From NCBI GenBank assembly GCA_949710005.1, contig OX453272.1, forward strand, positions 11,123,588 through 11,187,587: a DNA stretch of 64,000 bases, written 5' to 3'. Under the pieces are notes generated by a model. The model made no database searches and had not been told where the DNA came from. It was given only the letters and a program-made list of their open reading frames with translations. Of this stretch, positions 30,227 to 42,649 are shown piece by piece; the first letter of the stretch is position 1, and each line of letters begins with the position of its first letter. The translations under genes and the position numbers were made by a program. This DNA comes from Ricordea florida (lineage: Eukaryota; Cnidaria; Anthozoa; Corallimorpharia; Ricordeidae).

Positions 30227-30714
30227 TTAATCTTCTAAATATTGATTGAAATTCCTAAACATTGAAAAAACTATATCTTTTTTATCATCTCTTAATAAAA
30301 AGGGAATTGATTCATATCCACTATTATTAAACATAAATTTTACTTCTAACGTAACACTGTCTATATATGAACAAATAATATTTGAAGGTTTGAAATAATT
30401 TATAGTATAAGGAATTAATGTTATTTCTTGTCCAGGTTCATCAATTGTAAGATCATAATTAAATTCAGGTTGTGGATTTTCAGGAAGACCACTAAAATAA
30501 AAACCATCATGCAAAGCTTCATTACTATTGGAATCTTCATAATCAAAATCATAATATATATCTTCTTCAAAATATTGTCTGCAAACTGGACACTTATAAT
30601 TCGTTAATCTTTCAGCACATTCCAAATGTATTCGATGTTTACATTCAAAAAGAGCAAATAACCATTATCTTCATAACAAACTAAACACTCATCATTAAAA
30701 AATTTAGTTGTCAT
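30227..30714 (-). pseudogene. RING-finger protein, frameshifted
   Basis: From ATG 30714 the frame reads DECLVCYED, the first Cys pair. After a one-base shift near 30650 it continues ECKHRIHLECAERL and KCPVCRQYF. Together the spacing is C-x2-C ... C-x2-H-x2-H-x2-C ... C-x2-C-like, a RING-H2-type finger. An acidic segment and a beta-rich tail follow (YTINYFKPSNIICSYIDSV). It is the gene closest to the right terminal repeat. A ubiquitin-ligase role is suggested by the finger only. Confidence 0.6.
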
Positions 30715-30721
30715 TTATAAT

Positions 30722-31003
30722 TTTGAAATTTTAATCTTTTTAAATCAACATTTCAATTTTTCAATCAACATTCAGAACATTCCGAAACCCTAAATTAATA
30801 ATATCCTCAACAACAGATCCAACTTTTTCAATATCAACATTCAGAACATTCCAATCATGGGCGTGGTAAATTCCGAACATTCCAAACATGGGCCTATTTT
30901 TTCGTAATGTAGATTAGAATTTAATAGGAAATTTTTGATAGGTGGATTACATAAAAATAGATGGGATATGGATTTGCGCTAGGAATGAGGTTTTCCTACT
31001 ACT
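30722..31003 (-). repeat. Right terminal inverted repeat
   Basis: Complement of the left arm. The outermost 60 bp differ by about one base. TATTC follows at 31004-31008. Confidence 0.9.
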
Positions 31004-31008
31004 TATTC

Positions 31009-33292
31009 TTATACCGTGAAAAGTCTTACAAGGCATATCTGCTTTCTAAAATACTTCATAATGATGTTTGTTTCGTATAAGTACAAAGTTTGTGCAAATC
31101 AAAAAATGGAACGCGGGTGGATGTCTCCGGAAGCAACACTGATAGATCTTGTTGGAAACACAAACTTATATTGATTTACCATTTTGCCCTTGAGTAGGGT
31201 CACAGTTTTTAATGGAGCAAACGGAGACGGCAACAACTGACTTTTATTCCAAGCTTTTCTGTCAGGTTGGTACCCCGCCCCACCGCTACATAGTGCCCCG
31301 TCCCTACAGTAGGTGAGTTGAAATATGGGCAACAATCCCCGCATGCATGTTTAAGGCCGACGAATGTTTCTATAAGAGACAAATACAAGTAGCTGTCACG
31401 AGTTGATGGATTTTCCTAGAGAAAAAAATAGTACTTTGGCAAAAAATGCTTTGTGCACGGTTCGCTCTCTGCAAGCTATATAAAACATTAGATATTATAT
31501 TATGTCAGGAGCCCAGTACCATGGGCTCCTGATTATATATTAAATTTGGGCTCCTGATTTGTGAAATTAATTTCTCGGGGTACCTTCCTAGGTCCTCTTA
31601 TAAATCAGATAAGAATATTTCTCTATAACTGTCTTTTTACGGTAAATGTTTTGAAAACAGTAGTCTCAGCCAGTAGTTGTCCTAGACTTTCTCAAAGTCC
31701 TTTTGAATTTTTTTTTTTCTGGTTGGTTGGGCCTTTTAAAAGGTCGACCTTGCACGCTCACGCTCGACACGGTTGCGAGAGGTCGACTTGAAGCAAGTCT
31801 TTTGTTGTCCGTCAATTTGCCTGAGTTGATGACTTCTGCTCAGTTTGTCGAAACGTCAGCCAGCGAACTACATACACGTACACTTGGACAAGCTGAATTT
31901 TCGAACTCGATGAACAATTTTACCACAATTAATTGCAGTACCAATATCGCAATCTGATTGGCTAATTTGCCGTTGTCGATAAGAGTCCAGACAAGGCTGC
32001 TCGCGTCAATGTGTCACGCAAAGCAACAGGCAATCAGAAACGCTCATTTTGGGGAATAAACCAATCAGATTGAGAGAAAGTTATAGACAACGCTTGCTCT
32101 TTTTTGTGTCACGATCTGGGTCACGCTCTGCTGAATATTGGGATTATCTCCAGTGTAACATAATTTAATCACACAACTGACGTAAATCAAACGACACAAA
32201 GCATTCTTAACAATGTACCTAACCCTAACTAACAAGGAAAGGGAATAAATTATATCAGACTTGAGATGAACCAAATATTGCGCCTCGTGAGCCCAACAAC
32301 ATTAGGGACTTTAAGATCCAACAACGCGGACGTGACTAAAGGTGACCGAAGTAACAAATCAAAGTAGGACTATGGTGAACTCGTGGATATGTTTACAAAA
32401 TAGAGAAAAAAGAAATAATTTTAAAATTAACGAAGTGTTTTTTCATAGTTGTGATTGAATGAACTTGAAGATAATTTTAATAATCTATAATCACAACATA
32501 AACGTGACCAGGGAGCTGAGTAGCTTTTCGAAATAAACATACAGTGAGTACATGACGCCAATCGTTTGACTACACTAGGCATCAGTTATAAGGCAGGTGG
32601 CAAGCATACAGTTGTTAAAAAATTTGATAACTTAACATAAGAATACAGGATTAAATGGAGCCAAAACCAAATGTAGTTCTGGTATCCTGCTGCTCACTGT
32701 CTGTGTGTTGAAAGTTTCTAACACATGTAGCAGGGTTCTTCTGAATAAGGTCTGACTTTTGTTGCCATGACATTGTCAATTTTATCATCATTATAGTTTT
32801 TCTTGCCTACAAGTCTATTCAATGTTTTCAACAGAAATATCCACCTTGATTCTGCAGCTGATAATGAACAAAACCATGTAGGATTGCCCAGCTGATGAAT
32901 CTAAGGCACCTGAATGGCAGTCCTCGACTTCGCACTATCCATCATTAATATCATCTTTTTTAGAATCAGTAATAACAGCTTCAATTGTTCAGTTTTGTTG
33001 GCATGTTCTTCGATAGATTCCTTGGAATATGGTGCATCTATTTGTTTACTCCTGGAGTTTAGAAACACTTCCCAATCATTGTGTTCATTTATAGCTGCGC
33101 TGTTTACATATTATTCAGCAACTTCTCCTCGACTTATCAGTATATGCTCATTTTAAAAGAGTTTATTGTTTTCAACACTTTCTTGGTCTAACACTTTAAA
33201 ACTTATAATGGTGCTTGTGACTTAATTTTCTTTTCAATTTGATAAGAATTGCTTATAATTCATTTATAGGTGTAGATAGAGTGTAAACAACT
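31009..33292. other. No gene seen
   Basis: AT-rich sequence with short palindromes (CAGGAGCCCA...TGGGCTCCTG at about 31505-31532). A minus frame around 33120-32920 reads HNDWEVFLNSRSKQIDAPYS but is short and has no splice support. Confidence 0.5.
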
Positions 33293-33371
33293 GAATAGAG
33301 TACCGAAGTGTGACGTCACGTTACCATGGGCACGATTTGAGTGGTTCTAAACAAAGAGCATTCGAACCAAC

Positions 33372-34685
33372 ATGGCGGCCATAACGATAACTTCTCTTAC
33401 TTCTTTCTTTTCTGGTGAGCCGAAATCAATCGAACGTGGTGAAAATCATTACAAATCCGACCATATAGAGTCTTTTCAGTATTCCAATGGAATGATTATA
33501 GGATTGGTACATGCCAGTATGAAGGACAAGTCTTACAAGGTCACGGTAAGTAAACTCACAAGTTCGGAACACTCGTAATCGTTTGTATAAAACTTTAATG
33601 TTCCCTATGTTTACTTTGCAATACAGGTTTCTCTTCATGGGAATGAAATAAAGTCTGCTAAGTGCGAATGTCCCCGTGGAAACTATAAATGTAGCCATGC
33701 CGCGGCACTTATTATCTATGGAATCCATAATCTTAGCCGAACAGATGTAGAATGCAAATGGAAAAAGCCCAGGGCCCCAAACCAAGTGAAATCCGTAGAA
33801 GAGTTATATCCTTGCTCAAAGGAGTATAATTGCCTTAAAAGAGAAGTAAACGAAGAGGATCGTTCCTGGTTCTACCAAGAACTGAAAAAGTACGGCAACT
33901 TTACCGGCACTTTGTGGCTTCTCTCTCCAGAGCCTGAAAAGAACAACGCCCTGCCTGCGATCACTGTAGAAGAGATTGTGTTGTCTCGGGAATTTCTAAA
34001 TCATGCGGATAAGAAGAGATACCTTACCGAGAAACTTCGTATCTCTGAAGAGCAGCGTATAGCCGTAAATAAAGCCACCGTAAGACAACGAGATAATCCT
34101 TCCTGGCAAATGATAAGGAAAGGAAGACTCACAGCCAGCAATTTTGGAAATGTCTTAAACTGCAAGAGAGTCACTCCATCCCTTCTAAAGCGAGTGCTTG
34201 GCCAGTACGATTTATCAAGGGTACAAGCCATTAATTGGGGCATAATTAACGAAAATCAGGCAAAGAAAGTGTTTGAACAAAAAACAAAGCTATGTGTTGA
34301 AGAATCTGGGATTTGGCTTGAGCTGTCAGGAATGCTAGGTGCCTCCCCTGATGGCTTGGTAGGCACGTATGCACTGCTGGAGGTGAAGTGCCCATTCACC
34401 CAAAGAGATTTAACCATAGAAGAAGCAGTATCATCAGATAAATTTTATATCAAGAAGAATTCACAAGGACACTATGAACTCGATAAAGGACATGTTTACT
34501 GGCATCAAGTACAAGGACAGTTATATTTAACTGGAAGGGAGATTTGCTTTTTTGTTGTGTGGACAACAAAAGAAACCCTCATCCTCCAAATCAAGAAAGA
34601 TCCTGCCTGGGCTGACAATCTTCAACTCTTAAAGGACTTTTATATTAAGCATATTATTCCAGCATTCTCTAATGATCTACTGTAA
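33372..34685 (+). CDS. SWIM zinc finger plus YqaJ-type nuclease, intact
   Basis: Two exons, 33372-33545 and 33627-34685, with an 81-bp intron (GTAAGT...ATACAG). The product is 410 residues. The N-terminus MAAITITSLTSFFSGEPK is followed by the SWIM motif AKCECPRGNYKCSHAAALI (CxC...CxH). From about residue 220 the YqaJ/lambda-exonuclease-like fold appears: SWQMIRKGRLTASNFGNVL, WGIINENQAKKVF, then SPDGLVG...LLEVKCP, supplying the Asp and Glu-x-Lys of the PD-(D/E)XK nuclease site, and HQVQGQLYLTG. SWIM probably binds DNA or protein. The nuclease probably processes DNA ends during transposition or repair (inference). It is the element's second protein, facing the transposase. Confidence 0.85.
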
Positions 34686-35324
34686 GGCTACAGGCAGTCA
34701 GCAGCTCCGAAGACTGATTTTCATGAACATATGAAATTGTTGGAGACTGAACATTGTTAAAATCTCATGCATGTTTTTTCAGCATTGTGAAAAACAACTT
34801 TGGGTTGTGGTCATCTGATGTGATGTACAGAATAAATTGGTTGTGTTTTGCAAACTTGTGATGTTAATTAACTTAAGTCTTTGGGTAACTAAACTGTAAA
34901 ATGCAATTCAACATTTTTTCAAAAACACTGTTTTTAAGGAGTGCAGCTCCACTATTCCATAATTTCTTTTATTTGTTTTTTATATACACTAGCTTACCGT
35001 AATTAATACACATTTACCAGGTTAAGCCACTCCTTTTTCTTCCTTTTCAAATAGATGGTAACAACTATAATTACAGTAAAATCTTAACATGAAATAAACA
35101 GAGATTAATGTCAGTTGAAACACTCACTTTTATTTTAAGTTTTGCAAAAGTGAATACTCAAAACACTGCAATCAAGACTGTAGGGATATAAACATTTAAT
35201 GGAATCAAACAAAATCATATTATCCTATACATGCAGCATGTTCTAAGTATCAAAATTAAACTCACAGCTAGGGATGCATGTTTCATCTCAACTATACCCA
35301 ACCAAGAATTAGAAAAAAATAGTT
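34686..35324. other. Intergenic region between convergent transposon genes
   Basis: Non-coding, AT-rich. It holds AATAAA (34830-34840, AGAATAAATTGG) suited to the plus gene, and likely 3' signals for the minus gene. Confidence 0.5.
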
Positions 35325-36876
35325 CTATTCCATGTCAACAGAATCTCTAACTTCTCTCATGAGGGAGTTTTGTAAGTTTACCAAGCCAGCACATAATTTC
35401 AAAACTTTTTCAGTGTAGCAGCTCAAGTATGGGGGAATGAAGGTTAGAATCTTGAAATCTTTGATGCGTGCATTTGCCCTTTCCACATGAATTCTGCACC
35501 GTGCAATAGTCTTTGTTAGCTTAATTTCACTCTCGTTAAATTTCCCATTATATAAAAATGGGGGAATATTAACAGACACACCATTTGGAACAATATCAGC
35601 TATCAAAAAGCCTTTGTCAGCAAGTATCAGATCCCCAGGTTTAAAGTGTTCTAGTACACCAGATTTTTCCACAATGGCTTTATCTGATGTTGAGCCTGGA
35701 AACAATTTACTAACATGGGTGATAACAGCATTTGGTGCAACACCAATAAGTGTCTTGAAGGAGTTCATTCCCCTGTATGTTGAGTAAGTCAATTTTTGGT
35801 CACTCATTAAACCAGGTGCTGCAATTTCTATATCAGTGCAGTCGATGACCATTTTGCAATGCCCAAACAGTGAAAAGATTCTGGCATAGAGGTTCTGTTC
35901 TTCTCTTTGGATGGCACAGATTGTAAACAGTCTTCATATAGTAGCTTGTATAATACATGAACCAATGTAAGTATTATATTACTGATTGTTGCAGTGCTAC
36001 AGTGAAAGAGCTCAGCCAAGTGCAGGTTTGTGTAGTTCTGTCGTAACTTCATAAGGGTTATAAAAACTTGATCTTCCAACAGGATCCTTTCAACCCTCCA
36101 GCCATAAAAATAGTTAATTTCTGCCGAGAACCGTCTGACATAGTTCACAACAATTGAAAATATTTGCTTGTTTGGTAGTCCTGTTTCGATACATATTACT
36201 TCATCTCTTAAAGCCATTACCGTGTATATTTCTCTTTGATATTGTTCATTTGACTTCCTGTCCTGCAATTCCTTTCTCAAGTTTTCCAGTTCGACTTCAA
36301 GAAGGACATTTTGCTTAGAGGCATTGCTGGTTTCACACTTTGAGGCTTCCCCACTTGATGAGTACGAATCGTTTAACCGCTTGATTATATCAGAAACCGG
36401 AACCGAGTCTTCTGAACTTGTCTTCTTCGTCTTAGCTCGCTTTGGCGTACGTGTTTCAGCATTTGGAAAGAGTTTATCGGCATTTCTTTTGAATATCTCA
36501 GGGCCATTTACTTTCAGTCCTTCACGAAAATGGCAGCTACAAACTCGAGAACTGCTTCCCGGACTTCGGTCTTCTCGTCTATTAAAAGCAGATTCATTTC
36601 AAACGAATATTGATACATATTAAAAACCGTTGTTTTAAAGAGTAACTGATGAGGGATATCGAAGATTAAGAACAATAAGAAGAATTCAAAGAGTCAGAGT
36701 TCAATTGTTCGAGTCGTCACGCCACTACCTAGCGCCGGTATTTCTAGCGTGTTTTACCTTACCTTAAGGAGCTTTTTCCACCAATTGAACTCCACAGGAT
36801 CCTTCGGAAACCTCAAAAATTTACATGTCTCCCTTTCTGATTGATGATTACAATCTGGGGCAAAACATTGAAGCAT
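35325..36876 (-). pseudogene. THAP-DDE_Tnp_4 transposase, one frameshift
   Basis: Exon 1, 36876-36758, encodes MLQCFAPDCNHQSERETCKF and FPKDPVEFNWWKKLL. Exon 2 begins at 36578 (SSSRVCSCHFREGLKVNG). Together they make a C2CH THAP DNA-binding domain. A coiled segment (EVELENLRKELQDRK) and a helix-turn-helix-like part (LRQNYTNLHLAELFHCSTAT) follow. The DDE domain has the first Asp in VIDCTDIEI, the second in LADKGFLIAD and the Glu in HVERANARIKDF. Near 35875 a T-run is one base short compared with what the two frames need, so the frame changes between the HTH part and the DDE part. Otherwise the coding sequence seems complete. It would bind the ends and cut and paste the element. Confidence 0.8.
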
Positions 36877-36990
36877 TTTCGACTTGTCCACGTTACGTTA
36901 CCCAAAGAGAGACGCTATGTTGATCTTTTGTTTAGAACCAGCCAAAATGCTTCCATGGTAACGTGACGTCAGCGCTTCGGTACTCTATTC

Positions 36991-39900
36991 ACATCAGCTG
37001 GTACATTGAACATTGCTATCATTAGAGATAATTCTCCACCTCTATTTGGGCATTCTGGTTTCACAGGAAATCACATTTTGGTAGCCTTAGAACAGACACA
37101 CATGTATTGGACAACACTCAGAACAGATTGGCAACTTCCCAATTGCTTACATGTAGGTTTGAATTGCAGGTTGGCTAAACCCATTCCATATTTTCTACAC
37201 TAGTTTTACCAGTTATGCATGCAGCTAGTAAATTTTTGGTGCACTGACTTAGTGTCTTTGTTATCATCACACTTTGTAACTGATGATCTATACCAACTGA
37301 TCACAGCAAGTCCACAAATATACAGTTTCGCACTTAAAAGGCTGAATCACACTTTCATCATTAATACAGCAATACATCTCTGTTTTTATGCTTATTAACT
37401 TCTTGTTTTTACAATGTAAATATGATGAGTCACACAAAAGTAAGCAAAACAGGTAAGCCTACTTTTCCAACATGTTTACTTCAACACAATCTAGTTCACT
37501 TCAAGGTAAATTCAGAAATCAATAGACAGAAAACTTTTCATTGAAAAGGCTTGTGGTGTATTGTATATAATATAACGCTTAATACATTTTCTACATGACT
37601 TACTCTTTTCAAACCCTTTGATGACTTTGTTACATTGTAACCTTCATGGTTCTCCGTCACGGCAGCCGCCTCCATATTTACAAGTAAATGTTGACATACT
37701 TCTTGGCCGTCCCAATACTTCTACAACTCCATTCCTGTTAGTACTAACACTTAAATCAGTAGAAAAGTCCTACAGCGATGTTTCTTATCCAGGTTGGCCA
37801 CAGAAGTTCTTCGGTTTCACATCATGGATTCGTCAATTTATTCTGTTTTCAGTAGTAGTTTCGTTCAATAACGAGTACTCATTTCGCTCATATAAGTTCT
37901 CATTCAAGTGCTAATTTCGCTCTATGAGTTCTCATCAAAGCTTACTACATTAGCAAGAGATTTTCTCATCTTCAGATCACTTTCGAGCCAACTGAAATTC
38001 ATATACTGCTTGTAATCTTGGGGGCGGTCGATGGCGGTCGATGTCGGAAAAGCGAATAGTTATCATCTGTTCACGTTTAGCGCCTGACCGAGTAAAAGGC
38101 TCATAAAATTCAGTCTCCAAGTTGGTCATTGTCCTAACTGGAAACATTTAAACTCCTTTTGATTTTAGTAAGACCGCTAATGAGGCCCTGGTAGTGAGGT
38201 TCTTTATGTCGCGCGTCTGAGTTTCAAAGCTTTTAACGTCGCAATTTCGGAAGGTCGAAGGTCGCTGTCGTAATTTCCCGTGAGCGGCTCATCGTTCGTC
38301 ACCATTTCAGCTCCTTTATGTCGCCGTTTCAAAGCCATGTCGCTTGTCGAAATTTACCCCTAACAGGGCCTCGCTAATCGTCCTCTTAAGCTACAAAATC
38401 ATTACAAACTCTGGCAACGGTACGATACACTTTCAGCGTGAACTTTCATCAACAGACTTCGGTGACTTCGGTCACGACAATTGTCGTCTTCATATCGGTG
38501 CCCCCGAGTTCTATCCGACTAATTACGAAGAGTGTCTACACTGGAGTGAGTGAGTAAGTGAGTGAGTGACAATTTGCATATCGGAGTCCCCACAAAAACT
38601 CGCAAGTACGCTTCGCGTATCCACGAGTTAAAAATGGATTTCCGATATACTTAATTGTTCTTCATTGGAATCCAAGGTATCCAAATAAAGATTTAAGGTA
38701 ATAAAATAGTAAATTTTTTATTAATTTATTTCATGAGCGAGATTAACAGAATTGTTTTACTTAAACGGGTTTAATCTAAGCGATTTTCCGAAGGTTGAAA
38801 CTCGAATTTCTGTTGGGTTGCTTGTGCTGCTAGTTCCTTCGTTTGACATATTTTTCTCTAACTCGAGGTGTACGATGTCCGATGCTCTTGATAATGTCTT
38901 CTTTTTTTTCGCTTCTAATCTCGCTGGTATTCTTTTGGTTGGCTTTCTCTTCTCTTTTGCTCTATTATTTCTTTGATCGTCTGCCGATTTTTCTCTTCTT
39001 TCAGCGTGTTTTCGTCTTCCTCGTTGCCAATGTAATATCCACTACACACACCCCGTTATCATAGTTGGAAAGCCTGTTTTTAATAGTAAAAATCACGTGA
39101 TATAGGTACAGAATGCGTGCAAAGTTACATGTGATGCCACAGTTATGTGGTTCAAGGAAGTTTCTTCTCTTGTTTTATCTCATTGCTGGTTACTCTGTGC
39201 TGATGTTTTCTTGACAGTGCATTTTTTGACAGCCAAATGACACAGCAGTATTAACAGCTAAAAGAATTCGGCTAAAACCAGCACAGAGAACCCAATCCAC
39301 AGTCCCAACTGACCCCCAATGTCGGACACAAAAGGCCACAAGCTGTTGAAGAAAAACCAAGCAATTAGTTTAGGAATTTGTACAGGGAAGATTATCATAT
39401 TTCGTGTTGGACTTTGACTGTGCAGCTACAGCATCTAGCTGCAAAATCGTCGCGTGAGCTCGTTTTCCGAAAGTTCTCGTCCCAAAACGTTAATCTTAGT
39501 CGAGCGAGAAATCTGCGTGCCCGCACATCATTATCTTGAGTGTTTTCCTGTCTATTGACGTCCAATTCCTTTTTCTGAAGGGTAGCATGTTGTAAGCCTA
39601 CGCTTCTTCGACATGCTACAGACAAAGGGTACTTAGCTTCACCCTAACTGTCAATGCCAATTCCGTTAACCGCCAGAATTCATGTTCATTCAGAGAATTT
39701 CTAGTCAACATCTCAAATGTTGTTTGTTCCCTTGTTTCTAAACCTGAATTTTTTCGATCAATTTGACGAGTTCGTCGTGTCTCTGTTGTCAGATCGCGGT
39801 CTCATTAAATTGATTTCTTAACACGTATCTCGCGAAGAGGCGTCAAGGAATTTCATTCTCATTGTTAAGCTACGGGTCGAATAAACTATACCCCTGCCGA

Positions 39901-40517
39901 TGTTCTACTTTGCAGAACATCGGCAGGGGTCCATGATTTCAGATCCTCATGTATCTCGCCATGCTACCTAGCTATAAACTAGCATCTCTGCGAATTCTGC
40001 CTACATTTTAGCTACTGTCTTATACCAAATTTTTCTCAGAAAAATGTTAATATACTTTAGCATATGAATAGCACGACCCATCATGCTACCCACTTAATAT
40101 CCTTGATTAATTTGCGGTTGACAGAGTTGACATTGTAAAGGAAATTAGATACCAATCATTCAGTGAATTACTTGTGTTAACTAGACCTATAAACAGGAAT
40201 CAGTATTTAGAATCGCTCAGTTCAATAGGCCCTTTGCAGGATCTAGTCACGTGCCTGGATACCACTTAGCAACGCCATGCTGGGACGCAAGCGTTCCAGC
40301 GCCATTTGTAAAACAAAGGCTGAACACTGAGGTTGTTGCGTGCGATCAAGCGAGACAAGTACCTTTCGAAAAGATTCCCGTTACTACGATAGCGGATAAT
40401 TTTTCTCTTACACAAGTTGGCTTTAACCTCTTGTGCTTTTTAACTGGATTCACCGGCAAATAAGCGACAATTTTTCTTCGATTCCTGCAGCAAGTCGGCG
40501 GGTGAACACGTAGCGAC
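36991..40517. other. No gene seen; microsatellite and hairpin inside
   Basis: AT-rich non-coding sequence with no supported exon. It includes a GAGT-type microsatellite at about 38546-38572 and the perfect hairpin at 39890-39930. About 40247-40517 is the probable promoter of the next gene, with a CACGTG motif shared with 9000-9040. Confidence 0.5.
39890..39930. repeat. Perfect 17-bp-stem hairpin
   Basis: ACCCCTGCCGATGTTCT, a 7-nt loop, and the exact complement. The stem is unusually GC-rich for its surroundings. It may be a tiny foldback repeat. No gene ends here. Confidence 0.7.
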
Positions 40518-42305
40518 ATGGCGAACTCTGGAGGTAGGGAATAACCTATAACTTTTTGTTATGCCTTCTTACTCTCCTCTTTTCGCCATGTAACTTTCTT
40601 AGTGTCTTTTGAGGCCTTCTAGAAAATGTTATTTTAGCGTCGTTGAAAGTATTTGGTGGCCGCATCTGGTGGCAAAAATGACATGTTCTGTGAGACTTAA
40701 TCCATATTTATCGTACAGATGGTAACTCCGCGTCAGACTCAAGAGAAGCAACGACCCAGGATCTGAGTTTATTCCCCAGTCTATCTTTCAGTGAGGTTGA
40801 GGAATATGCAAAAAAGTCCTCTGGCTGTGAAAATACTGCAAAGGCCTACAAATTCTTTGCAGAACCAGGTTATCTCCATGATATCAAAGGTAAGCTTACG
40901 CAAGTGGTGTATTTCCCAGATACCGAGTATTCGCTGATTTTGTTGTATGCTGCTCCTTTTAGTTACATATTTTCCGGATAAAGCTAAAGTCAAAGGCAAG
41001 TGCTTCAGATCAATGAAGAAAAGTGAAGCCCCACACTCTTTGGAAGTGTCTGTGCCACTACAGGCAAACGAGGACCCCAAAATAACCAATGCCAAGTGTT
41101 CCTGTGTTGCTGGTATGAGTGGCTACTGCCATCATATAATAGCCTTACTCTTCTACCTGGCCCACTGTAAATTGTATGGTCTCAAGGCTTTGCCAGATGA
41201 TTTAACATGCACCAGTTTGCCACAGCGGTGGAGTGTTCCCAGGGGTAAAACTATTCAGCAAAAAGAAATCCAGGATTTGTTGGTCAAGAAACCACAGATG
41301 GGAGCAGACTACTCTAGGTACATTAAAAGCACTCTATATTCCCCATCCAATGTGTATGGCATACTTAGCAAGAGTCATTTTAACAACCTCTCACCCAAGC
41401 CATTGATGGCCTCTATTGTTCCATCTGTACAAGAGCTCCCTGGATTACCTTCTGTTGTAACTAAATTTGGACATGCTGTTAGAGGCAGTGTCCTCTCATA
41501 CCAGCAGAAATTATCAGAAGAATACGTAATTAATGACTTATTCTGCGAGGCATACCCTGAGTTACCACTGCCTGATGCTGGTGACCGGTTTGAAAATAGG
41601 GTTTCAATTTGTTTGAGCCCTGAAAAGCAAGCATCATTGGACTCTCTATTTGTTACAAGGGAAGTTGCCATTGATCTGCAAAGTAAAACTGTCACGCAGA
41701 GTGAAAACAATTTGTGGCACCTTCTTCGCAAGAAACGTATCACAGCAAGCAAATTTGGCTTGTGTGCAAAGAGGGTTTCGAACTTTGAGAGTCTTGTTGC
41801 ACAGCTTAATCCCAGCCGTCACGTCACCACTCCTGCCATGAAGAGAGGTATTCAGCTGGAGGCCAGAGCTTCAATGGTCTATGCTAATGTAGCAAAGGGG
41901 GGGATGGTTAACCTCTATCCATCAGGACTGGTCATCAATCCAAAATGTCCTTGGCTTGGTTGTAGTCCAGACCGAAAGGTTTATGATATAACTTTAGCAA
42001 ACCAAGGCCGTAACCCATTCGGTTTGTTAGAAGTTAAGGTTGTCAAAGAGGGGGAGACCAGTTTCAATAATGTAAAATATTTAGGAGTGGATCCTTTTAC
42101 CCAGGAGAGGAAATTGAAGGAAAATCATGAATACTACTCACAGGTTCAATGTCAGCTTGGTCTGACTGGTCTTGATTGGTGTGATTTTTTTTCCTACATG
42201 ACTGATACAGATTTTTTTTGCCAAAGAATTTACTTTGATAAAGACTTCTTTCAAGCTAGTAAGGATAAGGTGGACACATTTTTCTTCAATTATTTCTTAA
42301 ACTAA
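40518..42305 (+). CDS. SWIM zinc finger plus YqaJ-type nuclease, intact three-exon gene
   Basis: Exons 40518-40533, 40719-40889 and 40963-42305 (GTAGGG...TACAG, GTAAGC...TTTTAG) join in phase to 509 codons plus stop. Exon 1 encodes MANSG. Exon 2 has FPSLSFSEVEEYAKKSSG and AYKFFAEPGYLHDIK. Exon 3 has the SWIM motif CSCVAGMSGYCHHIIALLFY (CxC...CxH), then SVPRGKTIQQKEIQDLL. The YqaJ domain follows: NLWHLLRKKRITASKFGLCA, AMKRGIQLEARASMVY (Glu), LGCSPDRKVYD and LLEVKVV (Asp, Glu-x-Lys) and EYYSQVQCQLGLTGLDWCDF. All expected nuclease residues are present. No transposon ends or transposase are seen nearby, so it may be a host gene derived from an ISL2EU-type partner, or an element whose ends I missed. 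The relative at 7570-8764 shares exon structure and promoter sequence. Confidence 0.85.
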
Positions 42306-42649
42306 TTGTCAACAGTAATCTTAGTAATTATTTTTTAAGTAAGTAAAGGAGAAAATTATACTTAATATCATTTTGTTCTACTCCCCTCTTCCCACCAGTG
42401 AGAGTTGTTATGTTTTAAGTTGCCCACATGTAACTAGTAGGTTCAATCACTGTTTTGTGTAAGATAATTATAATGTTTTATTATACATATCATCTGTGAA
42501 CACTTCTTCGATATTATGATCCTCTTACATAATCGTGGTAAGCCATTGCTGTAGACTAATAAATAAATATTACTTGTTTTTTAGAACTAATCATTGTCAA
42601 TAGAACCGCCACCCTTCAGAATCAGGGGTCCCTGAAAGCTTGATTCAGA
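42306..42649. other. 3' flank of the SWIM/YqaJ gene
   Basis: Non-coding, AT-rich. AATAAATA at about 42559-42567 could serve as a polyadenylation signal. The LINE 5' region begins near the end. Confidence 0.5.

Larger units (their letters stand above)
20687..31003. mobile_element. Polinton/Maverick-like virus-derived element, 10.3 kb, decayed
   Basis: Both ends are visible. The left terminus starts AGTAGTAGGAAAACCTC and the right terminus is its complement, with inverted similarity for about 300 bp. TATTC flanks both sides (20682-20686 and 31004-31008). AG...CT termini, long inverted repeats, a short target duplication and a protein-primed-type DNA polymerase B fragment are together typical of Polintons and adintovirus-like elements. 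Most genes are on the minus strand, with one or two plus-strand genes at the left. I found no clear integrase or packaging ATPase. Several genes have shifts or stops, and later insertions sit at about 27170-27440 and 27805-28212. It is an old, inactive copy. Confidence 0.85.
33293..36990. mobile_element. ISL2EU-like DNA transposon, 3.7 kb
   Basis: The termini are inverted. Left GAATAGAGTACCGAAG then GACGTCACGTTACCATGG; the right end is the complement. A second shared block, GGTTCTAAACAAA, lies about 50 bp in. The duplication is short (TA or AT, 2 bp) and merges with the palindromic ends, so the exact edge may be about 5 bp further in. Inside are two convergent genes: SWIM/YqaJ on plus and THAP-DDE_4 transposase on minus. 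That pairing is characteristic of the ISL2EU group. One indel in the transposase is the only break seen. Confidence 0.85.
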
